Positions 44,024 to 53,212 of a DNA stretch of 64,000 nt are shown here, piece after piece. The position numbers were made by a program, and so were the translations under genes. The stretch covers positions 1-64,000 of the forward strand of contig CAJXWP010000001.1 of the NCBI GenBank assembly GCA_913062625.1, given 5' to 3'. How positions within the stretch are numbered: position 1 is the first letter of the stretch; each line of letters begins with the position of its first letter. Below the pieces are notes generated by a model. That model ran no database searches. It was not told the origin of the DNA and was given only the letters and a program-made list of their open reading frames with translations. This DNA comes from an uncultured Haliea sp. Its GTDB lineage: Bacteria; Pseudomonadota; Gammaproteobacteria; Pseudomonadales; Halieaceae.

Positions 44024-44848
44024 TTACTGACGGTTAAGCCGAGATAGTGGCTGAGCGCTGCCATCCGTGCTGCGAAACGGGCTGATATCGAGCCCGCCAC
44101 GGCGAGTATAGAACGCTTGGATATGCAAAAAATCGACATCACAGCGCGTAGAAATATCGATAAATATACGCTCGAGGCACTGCTCATGAAACTCCTGATG
44201 CTCACGGTAGGCGACAATATACTGCAGCAATGAGCTGTGTACGATGGGTGACCCGCGGTAATGCAACCACACGGTGGCCCAATCTGGCTGGCCCGTAACG
44301 GGACACAATGAGCGCAGCAAGTGACTGTACAGCATCTCTTCCACGCTTGTGCCTGGCTGCACCTCGAGTTGTGTGGAATCCGGCTCACCGCGCCGCGGTT
44401 GAATGGTGTATTCATCAAGACACTGACCTGACAGCGTCATACCCGCCAACGCAGGATCATCGACGGAATACAGCAACAAACTAACATCCGCACCTGCCGC
44501 AGCACTGATGTCTGTCGTGATAGTGTCTTGCACCTCTTCATCACAATTAAATTGGCTATTGTTAAGCGAATTCAAATACAACTTAAAAGACTTGGATTCA
44601 ACGATATTGGGTGAAGTCGCCGGCACACTGAAGCGCCCTACCCGCACCACAGGCTTGCCGCTCTTGTCGAGCCAAGACAATTCATACGCGTGCCACAGAT
44701 CCACCCCTTGAAATGGCAGAGTTTCATTCAGGCCCAAATTTTGGCGCGCCAAATGCCGCGATATAGGATAAAGTATTTGCGGAGAGTATTCTTGAAGAAC
44801 CGGCGTATGCCGCCCTAACAGCAGTTCTGGATCTTCTCCTGACACCAC
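44024..44848 (-). CDS. queF: NADPH-dependent 7-cyano-7-deazaguanine reductase
   Basis: This enzyme reduces preQ0 to preQ1 in queuosine synthesis. The 274-aa protein is the long YqcD/E. coli-type form. It has the QueF motif ESKSFKLYLNSLNN and the catalytic region LCPVTGQPDWATVWLHYRG. The order of these two segments fits the two-half T-fold type. The gene ends 84 bp from the tRNA-Ser gene and starts 4 bp after yadH on the same strand. Confidence 0.95.
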   Translation of the reverse strand: MVSGEDPELLLGRHTPVLQEYSPQILYPISRHLARQNLGLNETLPFQGVDLWHAYELSWLDKSGKPVVRVGRFSVPATSPNIVESKSFKLYLNSLNNSQFNCDEEVQDTITTDISAAAGADVSLLLYSVDDPALAGMTLSGQCLDEYTIQPRRGEPDSTQLEVQPGTSVEEMLYSHLLRSLCPVTGQPDWATVWLHYRGSPIVHSSLLQYIVAYREHQEFHEQCLERIFIDISTRCDVDFLHIQAFYTRRGGLDISPFRSTDGSAQPLSRLNRQ

Positions 44849-44852
44849 AGAC

Positions 44853-45626
44853 CTATTGCCTCAAGCGCTTACCGGAATTAAGCAAGTGCATGCTGTACCC
44901 AAACGCCAGTGTAGTAAATATAATGATCATGCCGAACGCTACCGGAAGACTAACATCGGATACGCCGAGCACACCGTAACGAAATGCGTTGACTACATAC
45001 ACAAGAGGATTGAGTTTGGAGACGTTGGCCCAAAACTCGGGCAACAAATCCATTGAGTAAAATACTCCGCCTAGGTAGATCAATGGCGTCAGTACGAACG
45101 TTGGAATAATGGAGATATCATCGAAACTGTTAGCATAAACAGCGTTAATAAAACCAGCGAGCGCGAACAGCGTAGACGTCATCAATACAACTACCACCAC
45201 GATAAAATAACTGTGTACCGTAAGGTCTGTAAAAAATAGCGAGACCAGTGTTACCACCACGGCCACTAATAAACCGCGGGACACTCCACCCACCACATAG
45301 CCCATCAAGATAACGACATTAGACACTGGAGAGACCAGTAACTCCTCAACACTGCCACTAAATTTAGACCCGAAAAAAGACGACACCACGTTAGAATAAG
45401 AGTTGGTAACGATGGCCATCATGATCAAACCCGGAACCACAAACTCCATATACGTAAAACCGCCCATTTCGCCAATGCGGGAACCAATGAGTGTACCAAA
45501 AATAACGAAGTACAGAGACATCGTGATCGCCGATGGCAAAAGTGTTTGCGTCCAGATACGCAGATAACGTTTTATTTCTTTCCTAACGATAGTCATGAAT
45601 GCTTCGTACTGTTCTCTCGCAATCAT
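44853..45626 (-). CDS. yadH: YadH-like ABC-2 permease
   Basis: This is a 257-aa membrane subunit of an ABC-2 exporter of unknown substrate. ITMSLYFVIFGTLIGSRIGEMGGFTYMEFVVPGLIMMAIVTNSYSNVVSSFFGSKF and PLIYLGGVFYSMDLLP are near-identical in pattern to E. coli YadH. There are six hydrophobic spans. Its ATG overlaps the ATPase stop by four bases (ATGA), giving a two-gene operon, possibly with queF. Confidence 0.93.
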   Translation of the reverse strand: MIAREQYEAFMTIVRKEIKRYLRIWTQTLLPSAITMSLYFVIFGTLIGSRIGEMGGFTYMEFVVPGLIMMAIVTNSYSNVVSSFFGSKFSGSVEELLVSPVSNVVILMGYVVGGVSRGLLVAVVVTLVSLFFTDLTVHSYFIVVVVVLMTSTLFALAGFINAVYANSFDDISIIPTFVLTPLIYLGGVFYSMDLLPEFWANVSKLNPLVYVVNAFRYGVLGVSDVSLPVAFGMIIIFTTLAFGYSMHLLNSGKRLRQ

Positions 45627-46540
45627 GCGGCACCCTCGACTAGATTGACAAACATTTCTTCAAGCCGGTTTGCGCGATTGCGCATGCTGCTGATATGAAT
45701 ACCCGCTGCTTCTAGCGCAGTAAACACCGGGTTAAGATGCTGGCCCTTTTGCACTTCCACTTCCAGAGTATGGTCGTCGACGCGGTGTGTCGAAAACCCT
45801 TCAATCGTAATAATTTCCGGCAGCTCCTCCAAACAATCGAGTATAAATACCTCACGATCCAGCTGTCGCAGCAGTTGCTTCATTGACGTATTCTCTACAA
45901 TCTTCCCATGATTAATAATCGCGATATGTCGACACAACGCCTCGGCTTCTTCGAGGTAGTGCGTGGTAAGAATAATCGTGGTCCCCTGTGCATTAATGCG
46001 CCTGAGGAAGTCCCACATGGAGCGGCGCATCTCAATGTCTACTCCCGCGCTCGGCTCATCCAGGATCAACAGTTGAGGCTCATGGACCAAAGAACGGGCA
46101 ATCATCAACCGACGTTTCATTCCGCCTGACAACATGCGCGCGGGTATATCCCTCTGCTCCCACAATCCAAGCTCGCGCAAGTACTTTTCTGCCCTTTCTC
46201 TTGCCAGCCCCGGCGCCAGACCATAATAACCGGCCTGATTGATTACAATATCCAAACCCTTTTCAAACTGGTTAAAATTAAATTCTTGCGGAACGATGCC
46301 GATATGCCGCTTAGCCGCGGGAAAATCCTTATCAATATCGACACCGAATACTGAAATCTTGCCAGCAGATTTGGCAACCAGTGAACAAATGATGCCAATC
46401 GTCGTGGATTTACCCGCGCCATTGGGACCCAGTAAGGCAAAAAAGTCGCCCTGCTCTACGCTCAGACTGATGCCCTTAAGCGCCTCAAAATCGTTGTCAT
46501 AAACCTTGCTAAGGTTTTCTATCTTAAGTGCTGGTATCAT
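45623..46540 (-). CDS. yadG: YadG-like ABC transporter ATPase
   Basis: This is a 305-aa nucleotide-binding subunit. Walker A is GPNGAGKST, the signature is MLSGGMKRRLMIAR, Walker B is LLILDEPSAGVD and the switch His is in ILTTHYLEEAE. The C-terminal IHISSMRNRANRLEEMFVNLV is the YadG type. It is the first gene of the yadGH operon, divergent from the small gene at 46615. Confidence 0.95.
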   Translation of the reverse strand: MIPALKIENLSKVYDNDFEALKGISLSVEQGDFFALLGPNGAGKSTTIGIICSLVAKSAGKISVFGVDIDKDFPAAKRHIGIVPQEFNFNQFEKGLDIVINQAGYYGLAPGLARERAEKYLRELGLWEQRDIPARMLSGGMKRRLMIARSLVHEPQLLILDEPSAGVDIEMRRSMWDFLRRINAQGTTIILTTHYLEEAEALCRHIAIINHGKIVENTSMKQLLRQLDREVFILDCLEELPEIITIEGFSTHRVDDHTLEVEVQKGQHLNPVFTALEAAGIHISSMRNRANRLEEMFVNLVEGAA

Positions 46541-46614
46541 GCGTTGTCAGGCTGCTGCGTGGTTTAATAAGCGCGTAAGTGTACTCGCATTTCTTCTTAC
46601 AAACGACACTGTTT

Positions 46615-46944
46615 ATGAACGACGAACAATATCTAGAGCACTGCCGCTCACTGCTAGCCCAGTTCGCTGCAACGTTGGTGACTCGGACCGAACAGCTGCC
46701 ACAGGAGCACCCACTGCGCGAGCTTGCTGCCGGCTTTGAGTCCTTGGATGCCGACCCCAGTGACGTGTATGAGCGTGGCCCAGAGCTGGTTGCGCGCCTC
46801 TTCGACACCTACCCAGAGTTTACCCCAACGTTTCCGAGGGAGCTGCTGTGGTTTTTCGGCGCAGACTGCCTACATTACATGGCGGATGAGGAACTCGCGG
46901 AGTTCCAGCAGCTAGAGGATGCGCGCGTAGCCACTCCTCGATAG
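46615..46944 (+). CDS. Small conserved protein, PA2817-like
   Basis: This is a 109-aa acidic, mostly helical protein. It matches, from memory, the Pseudomonas PA2817-type family of unknown function (YLEHCRSLLAQFAATL, PRELLWFFGADCLHYMADEEL). The first in-frame ATG (46579) would add 12 residues, MYSHFFLQTTLF. I prefer ATG 46615 because the conserved part begins there, although no clear Shine-Dalgarno is visible. Function unknown. Confidence 0.7.
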   Translation: MNDEQYLEHCRSLLAQFAATLVTRTEQLPQEHPLRELAAGFESLDADPSDVYERGPELVARLFDTYPEFTPTFPRELLWFFGADCLHYMADEELAEFQQLEDARVATPR

Positions 46945-47027
46945 CTAGAGGGCTACACTGTGCTTGACTTGCGGGTTAAACAACTAAAGTCACACCAACA
47001 ATGCGACTAAAATTGGGGCTGCAGGAC

Positions 47028-47056
47028 TTGACGCAACTCCCCTGTCTTCCTACAAT
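47028..47056 (+). promoter_or_regulatory. Near-consensus sigma70 promoter of the tRNA-Glu/tRNA-Gly unit
   Basis: -35 TTGACG (47028-47033), a 17-bp spacer, and -10 TACAAT (47051-47056) are followed by a GCGCGCC discriminator and then tRNA-Glu 26 bp downstream. Both hexamers differ from consensus by one base. The GC-rich discriminator is a feature of stringently controlled stable-RNA promoters. Confidence 0.8.
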
Positions 47057-47082
47057 GCGCGCCTCTTGATGGAGACCGTTGC

Positions 47083-47158
47083 GTCCCCTTCGTCTAGTGG
47101 CCTAGGACACTGCCCTTTCACGGCGGTAACAGGGGTTCGAACCCCCTAGGGGACGCCA
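47083..47158 (+). tRNA. tRNA-Glu (anticodon TTC)
   Basis: A complete 76-nt tRNA. The acceptor GTCCCCT pairs with AGGGGAC, the anticodon loop CCTTTCAC gives TTC (glutamate), the T-loop is GGTTCGAACCC, and the discriminator G is followed by an encoded CCA. Confidence 0.98.
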
Positions 47159-47175
47159 TTCATCAAACGCCATCA

Positions 47176-47251
47176 GCGGGAATAGCTCAGTTGGTAGAGC
47201 GCAACCTTGCCAAGGTTGAGGTCGCCGGTTCGAACCCGGTTTCCCGCTCCA
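47176..47251 (+). tRNA. tRNA-Gly (anticodon GCC)
   Basis: A complete 76-nt tRNA. The acceptor GCGGGAA pairs with TTCCCGC, the D-loop contains AGCTCAGTTGGTAGAGC, the anticodon loop CTTGCCAAG gives GCC (glycine), the discriminator T is followed by CCA. It lies 17 bp after tRNA-Glu and shares its promoter. The msrB stop codon faces it at 3 bp. Confidence 0.98.
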
Positions 47252-47254
47252 GTT

Positions 47255-47641
47255 TTAGCCCCCTGCTTCCTCTAGCTTAATCGACACGCTGTTAATACAG
47301 TACCGCAGGCCAGTCGGCGCGGGGCCGTCCTCGAATACGTGGCCTAAATGCGAGCCGCAAGCCTTGCACATTACTTCTGTGCGCATCATCCCGAGAGAGC
47401 GGTCCTGCACCTCTTCGATCACTTTGGCATCGGCAGCTTCGAAGAAGCTGGGCCAACCACACCCAGCATCGAATTTACTGTCAGATAAAAACAGTTTTTC
47501 ACCACAACATCGACACTCATAAACACCGTTTTTGGTGCAGTTCCAGTACTCCCCCGTAAAAGGTCGCTCTGTACCCTTCTCTCGACAGACGTGAAATTCT
47601 TCTGGTGTCAGTTTTTCTCGCCATATTTCTTCGTCAGGCAT
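47255..47641 (-). CDS. msrB: Peptide-methionine (R)-S-oxide reductase
   Basis: This is a 128-aa repair enzyme that reduces the R-epimer of methionine sulfoxide. It has [44 protein letters not shown], zinc CxxC pairs (CRCC and CKAC), [10 protein letters not shown] and the catalytic Cys in RYCINSVS. Length matches the stand-alone form. It converges on the tRNA pair with only three bases between the genes. Confidence 0.96.
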   Translation of the reverse strand: MPDEEIWREKLTPEEFHVCREKGTERPFTGEYWNCTKNGVYECRCCGEKLFLSDSKFDAGCGWPSFFEAADAKVIEEVQDRSLGMMRTEVMCKACGSHLGHVFEDGPAPTGLRYCINSVSIKLEEAGG

Positions 47642-47728
47642 TGTTCGCTTCTCTGTGGTTTAGATTATGCCACCAGCCTACACCAGCGCGCCTCAACAGA
47701 CTATGTCCTGCCAACACAAAAGGTATGC

Positions 47729-48889
47729 TTATTCAGCGTCGGTGCTGCTGGATGCAATACAACCCAAAGCCCGCAAGGTATCGCTCTGCGCGGCTGTCGG
47801 CACTGCCAGCGCTACGACTGACCCCGCCAGCTCGCGGCGCTCACGATAAGACTTGCGCAGCTGGTCGAATCGCTCTGCTGGCGTGGTAACCACTTGCTCG
47901 GTTGCCATAGACTGGCGTAGAAGCGCGTCATCCATCGAAATGTCATATCGGGACTGCAAAAGATAACGGATCTGTCCGGCCCTCGACAAACCTGCGGGCA
48001 ACAATAGCGCAGAGGCAGCTGCTACTGGACTGTCCGTGGCGGGCAAGGCGTTATGTTGCCAGGTCTTCAATGCGTCACTGAGCATGCGTGTCGCTAACAA
48101 TTTACCATCAAGGCTATAACCTGCGACATGCGCGCTACCGACTGTGACTCTTTCAAGCAGCGCAGCACTAATATCCGGCTCACCCTCCCACACATCAACC
48201 ACCGTGGAAAATTTCGGCTCACTGGTTAACTGTGCCAGCAAAGCCGCATTGTCTATTACAGGGCCGCGACTGGCGTTGATAAGTACGCTGTCAGGACGCA
48301 AGCGCTCCAATTCAGCGCTGCCGAGCAGATGATGGCTTGGCCAGGGTGCATCTGTCGTCAGCTCCGGATGCAGAGTGACCACGTCACAGTTGAGGATCTG
48401 TTCGAGCGTGGCAGCTTGGTTGATCATATTTTGTTGCAGCCACGGATCAAAGACCCGATAACGGATACCCAATGCTTCAAAGCGAGCAGCGACTGCCTTA
48501 CCGATATGCCCATATCCAACGATTCCGACGATCCCGCCTGCCAGCAGTTTTTCCAATGTGTCGCTAATACTAGCGACTGCAGCTAGAACGTACTCGACCA
48601 CGGAATTGGCGTTAGACCCGGGGGCGTAGGCGAAGCCAATTCCACGCTGGCTAAGATACGCTTGATCAATATGATCTAAACCACTGGTGGCTGTTCCTAT
48701 AAATTTGACCGCGGTACCAGACAGCAGTGACGCATCCACACGCGTTACCGATCTCACTAACAGGATATCGATATTTTGCAACTGTGCGCGGCCGATAGCG
48801 CGGCCACCTAACCTTTGGACGTGCGCATCGGCAGGAAAAAAATGTTCTACCGCAGGAATATTTTCATCAGCAAGTATGTGCAGGGTCAC
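47729..48889 (-). CDS. pdxB: Erythronate-4-phosphate dehydrogenase
   Basis: This is the second step of deoxyxylulose-independent pyridoxal phosphate synthesis: NAD-linked oxidation of 4-phosphoerythronate. The 386-aa chain begins HILADENIPAVEHFF and has LLVRSVTRVD, the NAD loop GIVGYGHIGKAVAARFEALG, INASRGPVID and AHVAGYSLDGK. The longer in-frame start at 48940 adds 17 non-conserved residues. The GTG at 48889 gives the E. coli-like N-terminus and is preferred. Confidence 0.93.
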   Translation of the reverse strand: MTLHILADENIPAVEHFFPADAHVQRLGGRAIGRAQLQNIDILLVRSVTRVDASLLSGTAVKFIGTATSGLDHIDQAYLSQRGIGFAYAPGSNANSVVEYVLAAVASISDTLEKLLAGGIVGIVGYGHIGKAVAARFEALGIRYRVFDPWLQQNMINQAATLEQILNCDVVTLHPELTTDAPWPSHHLLGSAELERLRPDSVLINASRGPVIDNAALLAQLTSEPKFSTVVDVWEGEPDISAALLERVTVGSAHVAGYSLDGKLLATRMLSDALKTWQHNALPATDSPVAAASALLLPAGLSRAGQIRYLLQSRYDISMDDALLRQSMATEQVVTTPAERFDQLRKSYRERRELAGSVVALAVPTAAQSDTLRALGCIASSSTDAE

Positions 48890-48983
48890 TGTGCGGTATG
48901 CTCTTGTACCGAGATGTGAGCCCTCACAACAGACCACCACCGAATCGCAGTGCCACTGCTCCGCGCGATGCCCTTTGCACCTT

Positions 48984-49574
48984 TCATATAATATCCATCA
49001 AAGAAAAATGCAGGTTACAAGACGACGTCGTGGTGCCGAATTCGCGGCATAAGCTATCGAAGAACCTATCGGCTCTTTCCGGCAGGCCCTCTCTCTGCCA
49101 GCGCAGGGCCTGCGCCAACACACAAGACTGAAACGTCGCAGTGTCGGGCACCGAATCCTCAGCCCGGTCAAGGTTATCGGCGCTGACTTGAAAGCGGTAT
49201 CCGCACGCCCGGGAAAAGAACCACTCCAAGGCCTGAGGTCTACACTCAGCCGCTTCAAACGCTTGTTGCTGTTCGCCACTGCGTCCATCAGGCGCATACC
49301 AGTAGCCAAAATCTAATTGCTGTCTGCGCTCGGTACCGGCAATGCACCAATGCGACACTTCATGCAATGCGCTGGCAAAATAATCTCCGCGATAATGCAG
49401 CGCATGACTGTCACCTATCGCCTGAGCGGGTTGATAGAGCGGTTCTTCTGATCCGCCAAAAAGACGCGTGTGAAATGTGTCAAAAAAACATTCACTAAAC
49501 GCTCTCTCCACTCGCTTGCAGCAAAACGTGTCTGGCGAGTTACGGAGCGACGTAGTTTCAGGCAGGTTCATCAA
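48984..49574 (-). CDS. epmC: Elongation factor P hydroxylase EpmC
   Basis: This is a 196-aa protein of the YfcM/EpmC family, which hydroxylates the lysylated EF-P. It has DTFHTRLFGGSEEPLYQPA and the metal-like HYRGDYFASALHEVSHWCIAGTERRQQLDFGYWYAPDGR, where HxxxH pairs and Asp/Glu are conserved. Its ATG overlaps the upstream tusA stop by four bases (ATGA), so the two are translated together. Confidence 0.92.
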   Translation of the reverse strand: MMNLPETTSLRNSPDTFCCKRVERAFSECFFDTFHTRLFGGSEEPLYQPAQAIGDSHALHYRGDYFASALHEVSHWCIAGTERRQQLDFGYWYAPDGRSGEQQQAFEAAECRPQALEWFFSRACGYRFQVSADNLDRAEDSVPDTATFQSCVLAQALRWQREGLPERADRFFDSLCREFGTTTSSCNLHFSLMDII

Positions 49575-49813
49575 TCCGACGCCAGTTTGCGTATCAAATA
49601 CACATAGTGGCCATCAACCGCGATATGCTCTAGCAATTCGTGTCCGAGAAATGCGCAAAAGCGTGGAATATCCCGCTCGGTGGATGAATCTGTTGCCTGT
49701 ATTTGGAGCGTTTCGCCTACAGCTATATCTCTTATCCGGTTGTGCAACAGCATCACCGGCTCGGGACAAAACAGACCCGAGGCGTCCAGAGTATGATCAG
49801 GTATCATTGACAT
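49571..49813 (-). CDS. tusA: TusA-family sulfurtransferase
   Basis: This is an 80-aa sulfur carrier of the TusA/SirA fold. The active Cys is in GLFCPEPVMLLHN. TusA passes persulfide sulfur to tRNA thiolation and to other acceptors. It is first in a coupled pair with epmC. TusA and YeeD-like paralogues cannot be told apart by eye, but the CPxPxM pattern and length fit TusA. Confidence 0.88.
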   Translation of the reverse strand: MSMIPDHTLDASGLFCPEPVMLLHNRIRDIAVGETLQIQATDSSTERDIPRFCAFLGHELLEHIAVDGHYVYLIRKLASD

Positions 49814-49825
49814 GTGTGAATGATA

Positions 49826-50068
49826 TCAGCTGCTGAGGAGCAGTTCAGCCTGCGCCTGAGGAACCAAGTCCCACTCTTCGCTGTCCGCGTCGTAAAGAAT
49901 TTGCAGATCACCGGCGCCGAGCTGCCGCTGCAACCGATCGACCTTTTCCTGAGTCGTGAGCTCTCTGGCACCGTAATCTGTTCCGTCGCGAGTGGCGTAA
50001 TCCTCCAGCAACGCTTGAAGGACGTCGATTTCTAGGCGCGCAAAGGGCACCAATACAAATTGTGCCAT
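49826..50068 (-). CDS. YheU-family (UPF0270) protein
   Basis: This is an 80-aa acidic protein of unknown function. The segment LLEDYATRDGTDYGARELTTQEKVDRLQRQLGAGDLQILYD matches the UPF0270/YheU pattern (REGTDYG and QKV..V.RQL.G). It lies 12 bp before tusA on the same strand and may belong to the same transcript. Confidence 0.88.
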   Translation of the reverse strand: MAQFVLVPFARLEIDVLQALLEDYATRDGTDYGARELTTQEKVDRLQRQLGAGDLQILYDADSEEWDLVPQAQAELLLSS

Positions 50069-50174
50069 GTTTTACTAGACCTCATTCTGGTCGCGTGAGA
50101 TACGCATTAACAGGGGCTCCGTTGCCACGGCATTGTGTGATGAATCGACCTCAAATAATCCCCGCACACTGCCG

Positions 50175-50402
50175 CTATTCCGAATCGCTCCGCTGCAGTA
50201 GTTTACGCAGCCCAACCAACACAACGACCAACAAAGCAGCAACTATAATGATACCGCCGGCCACCCAAAGCGTACCCAAGAACAGCTCCGCCATCTTCTC
50301 GACAGGGATACCAAACTGATCAACGGCGGCCCACACTAGAACGCCCAAGGCCGCAAGGCCCAAAGCAGTGGAACGAAAAAAACGTCGACTGGCCCTGCTC
50401 AC
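50175..50402 (-). CDS. Small membrane protein, unknown
   Basis: This is a 75-aa protein with two predicted transmembrane helices (FFRSTALGLAALGVLVWAAV and TLWVAGGIIIVAALLVVVLVGL) and basic ends. I do not recognise the family. It lies 33 bp downstream of aroC on the same strand and is probably co-transcribed with it. Confidence 0.6.
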   Translation of the reverse strand: MSRASRRFFRSTALGLAALGVLVWAAVDQFGIPVEKMAELFLGTLWVAGGIIIVAALLVVVLVGLRKLLQRSDSE

Positions 50403-50435
50403 ACAACTACTCCAACGTTAGGCTCCGCTGCCATC

Positions 50436-51533
50436 TTAAGCTGATGCCGGCAGCACCGGCGTGGGAGACTGGACGTCCATATTTTGCGCCCGATGGCGCA
50501 GCACATGATCCATCAATACAATGGCCAGCATGGCCTCGGCGATGGGTGTGGCCCGAATTCCAACGCAGGGATCATGCCTACCATGTGTTGCGACCTGTAT
50601 TGGTTTGCCGCTAGTGTCAATACTGTCTCCCGGCTGACGGATGCTAGATGTCGGCTTCAAAGCCAGGCTGACCATAATGTCCTGACCACTGCTGATTCCA
50701 CCTAAGACGCCTCCTGCGTTATTGCCGACAAACCCTTCCGGCGTCAACAGATCCCGATGTTCGCTACCGTATTGTTCTACAGCAGCAAAACCTGCGCCAA
50801 TCTCAACCCCTTTAACCGCATTAATACTCATCATTGCGCCGGCGACATCCGCATCAAGCCGATCAAAGATTGGCTCACCTAATCCTGGCATGACACCACT
50901 GGCGACCACGTTAATGCGTGCCCCGATGGAGTCACCACGCTTGATAAGAGCCGCCATAAAGGTTTCCATCTCTGCCAATTTGTCCGCGTCTGGACAAAAG
51001 AAAGGATTGGATTCGACCACGTCCCAATCCAGTTGCTGGGCTACGATGGGGCCCAACTGTGACAGATATCCGCGAACTTGGATGCCGCAGCGCGACAACA
51101 GATACTTCTTGGCGATCGCCCCAGCAGCCACTCGCATTGCGGTTTCGCGCGCGGAGGAACGCCCCCCTCCACGGTAATCGCGAAAGCCGTATTTTTGATT
51201 GTAAGTATAGTCCGCATGAGCCGGGCGAAACGCATCCTTGATTGCGGAATAGTCCTTCGAACGCTGGTCAGTGTTATCGATAATCAACCCAATAGCCGTT
51301 CCTGTCGTGACACCCTCAAACACGCCGGACAAAATACGGACTTCATCGGCCTCACGTCGCTGGGTCGTAAACCGCGAGGTGCCAGGCTTACGCCGATCCA
51401 GATCGTGCTGCATATCGGCAGGCTCCAGAGCAAGACCCGGTGGGCACCCGTCAATGATGCAGCCCAAAGCTGGGCCATGGCTCTCGCCAAAGCTTGTCAC
51501 CGTGAATAATTTGCCAATTGAATTACCTGACAT
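50436..51533 (-). CDS. aroC: Chorismate synthase
   Basis: This is the last shikimate-pathway enzyme: flavin-dependent elimination of phosphate from EPSP. The 365-aa protein has [27 protein letters not shown], then the R-rich [38 protein letters not shown] and [22 protein letters not shown]. All are invariant marks. Its product feeds PabB, encoded at 12696. Confidence 0.97.
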   Translation of the reverse strand: MSGNSIGKLFTVTSFGESHGPALGCIIDGCPPGLALEPADMQHDLDRRKPGTSRFTTQRREADEVRILSGVFEGVTTGTAIGLIIDNTDQRSKDYSAIKDAFRPAHADYTYNQKYGFRDYRGGGRSSARETAMRVAAGAIAKKYLLSRCGIQVRGYLSQLGPIVAQQLDWDVVESNPFFCPDADKLAEMETFMAALIKRGDSIGARINVVASGVMPGLGEPIFDRLDADVAGAMMSINAVKGVEIGAGFAAVEQYGSEHRDLLTPEGFVGNNAGGVLGGISSGQDIMVSLALKPTSSIRQPGDSIDTSGKPIQVATHGRHDPCVGIRATPIAEAMLAIVLMDHVLRHRAQNMDVQSPTPVLPASA

Positions 51534-51588
51534 AGTGCTCTCTTGCTTACCCTTGATGAAATCTCAAAGCCTAGTAGTATAGGCCTAA

Positions 51589-52506
51589 TTAGCCACCAAT
51601 TGTGCTGTAATCTTGCAACTCCTGTGCCGTGAGGGCAAAGACGCCATCCCCACCGTGCTCAAACTCGACCCAAGTAAACGGCACCTTGGGATAAGCCTGC
51701 TCGAGTGCTGCCCAACTGTTGCCTACCTCTACGATAAGCAGTCCGCTAGCGGCAAGAAACGGATGAGCGCAGGACAGTATGCGACGCGTCAAATCTAAAC
51801 CATCGGCACCTGAACCGAGCGCATCCTTCGGCTCGTGATGAAACTCCGCAGGCATCGCAGCGAGATCAGCCGCATCAACATACGGCGGATTACTCAGAAT
51901 AAGGTCATATCGCGTGTCAGCTAGCGCCTCGAATAAATCAGACTCGATGAGAGTCACTCTACCCTGAAGGCCCAGCTGCTCTGCATTCTCACGCGCCAGG
52001 TCCAGCGCGCCGCTATCGACATCCAGCAGGTCGACCCGCGCATCGGGAAATTGATAAGCAGCGGCCAGTCCGATACAGCCGCCGCCACAGCACAAATCAA
52101 GGATGTGCCCTGGGGCTGGCCCGTTGTACCAGGGTCTAAAGCCATGGAGGATGAGCTCAGCAATAGGAGAACGAGGGATAATAGCGCGCTGGTCACACAA
52201 AAATTCTAACCCCGCAAACCAGGCTCGCCCCAACAGATAGGGCAAAGGCTCATGTTCCATAATGCGCCGGCGCAGTAATTCCTGTAATCGTGCCACTGCC
52301 TCTGCACCCACAGACAGAGGCAAAACGTCCTCGCCAGACCCTAGCGGCAGCTCTGCAACAGACAGCACCATAAGGACCGCTTCATCCCAGGCGTTGTCTG
52401 TACCGTGTCCAAAAAACACATCGCTGCTTTCCAACGATTCACTGCAAAACTGCAGCAATTGCGCAACAGTTTGCGGTTGATTGGAAAAGATTTCAGCGTC
52501 GGACAT
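51589..52506 (-). CDS. prmB: 50S ribosomal protein L3 glutamine methyltransferase
   Basis: This SAM-dependent N5-glutamine methyltransferase of 305 aa modifies L3 during ribosome assembly. It has the SAM loop ILDLCCGGGCIGLAAAYQFP, VDLLDVDSGALDLA and the catalytic NPPY in LILSNPPYVD. PrmB rather than PrmC is indicated by the FAGLEFLCDQRAIIPRSPIAELI block. The longer start at 52656 would overlap folE; ATG 52506 is chosen. It is divergent from folE. Confidence 0.94.
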   Translation of the reverse strand: MSDAEIFSNQPQTVAQLLQFCSESLESSDVFFGHGTDNAWDEAVLMVLSVAELPLGSGEDVLPLSVGAEAVARLQELLRRRIMEHEPLPYLLGRAWFAGLEFLCDQRAIIPRSPIAELILHGFRPWYNGPAPGHILDLCCGGGCIGLAAAYQFPDARVDLLDVDSGALDLARENAEQLGLQGRVTLIESDLFEALADTRYDLILSNPPYVDAADLAAMPAEFHHEPKDALGSGADGLDLTRRILSCAHPFLAASGLLIVEVGNSWAALEQAYPKVPFTWVEFEHGGDGVFALTAQELQDYSTIGG

Positions 52507-52637
52507 GGCGTAAGTGTAACCGATTCGACCCGAGAATTTATAGCCCGACACGCCGCCAGATCTGTTTGCCTTGCAGTCATCGGATTGGTAACATGCGCCA
52601 TTAAATCCTGTGTCAAATTGAATACGGAGACATTCCC

Positions 52638-53180
52638 TTGGAAGATCATTGGGCAAAAATTATCGAAGCCGTGGGCGAAGACCTTAGCCGCCCAGGCTTA
52701 CAGGACACACCCAAGCGCGCGGCCAAGGCTTTCGAGTTCTTGACCCAAGGCTATGGGCAGTCAGTGGACCATGTGGTGAATAACGCCCTCTTTCCATCTG
52801 ATTCGGATGAAATGATTCTGGTCCAGAATATCGAGCTTTACTCACTCTGTGAGCATCACCTGTTGCCCTTCATCGGCAAGTGCCATGTTGCTTATATACC
52901 CACCGGAAAAGTTTTAGGACTGTCCAAAGTCGCTCGCATCGTTGATGTTTTTGCCCGACGGCTTCAGATACAAGAATCGTTAACGGCACAAATCGCCGAA
53001 ACGGTTATGGCCGTGACTAACGCAGAGGGAGTGGGTGTAATCGTTGAAGCCCAGCATATGTGCATGATGATGCGTGGCGTCGCAAAACAGAATTCGTCAA
53101 TGAAGACATCAGCGATGCTGGGCTCTTTTCGCAGCGATCAAAAAACACGTGAAGAATTTCTTTCTCTGCTGCGAATGTAA
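52638..53180 (+). CDS. folE: GTP cyclohydrolase I
   Basis: This enzyme starts tetrahydrofolate synthesis from GTP. The 180-aa protein has [47 protein letters not shown], with zinc ligands Cys and His in CEHH, and [16 protein letters not shown] with the third Cys. The start is TTG 52638 with GGAG eight bases upstream. No ATG is available before the conserved part. With pabB this is the second folate gene here. Confidence 0.95.
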   Translation: MEDHWAKIIEAVGEDLSRPGLQDTPKRAAKAFEFLTQGYGQSVDHVVNNALFPSDSDEMILVQNIELYSLCEHHLLPFIGKCHVAYIPTGKVLGLSKVARIVDVFARRLQIQESLTAQIAETVMAVTNAEGVGVIVEAQHMCMMMRGVAKQNSSMKTSAMLGSFRSDQKTREEFLSLLRM

Positions 53181-53212
53181 CAATCGCTTGCGGCGTTATT
53201 GAGTCTGTGGCA

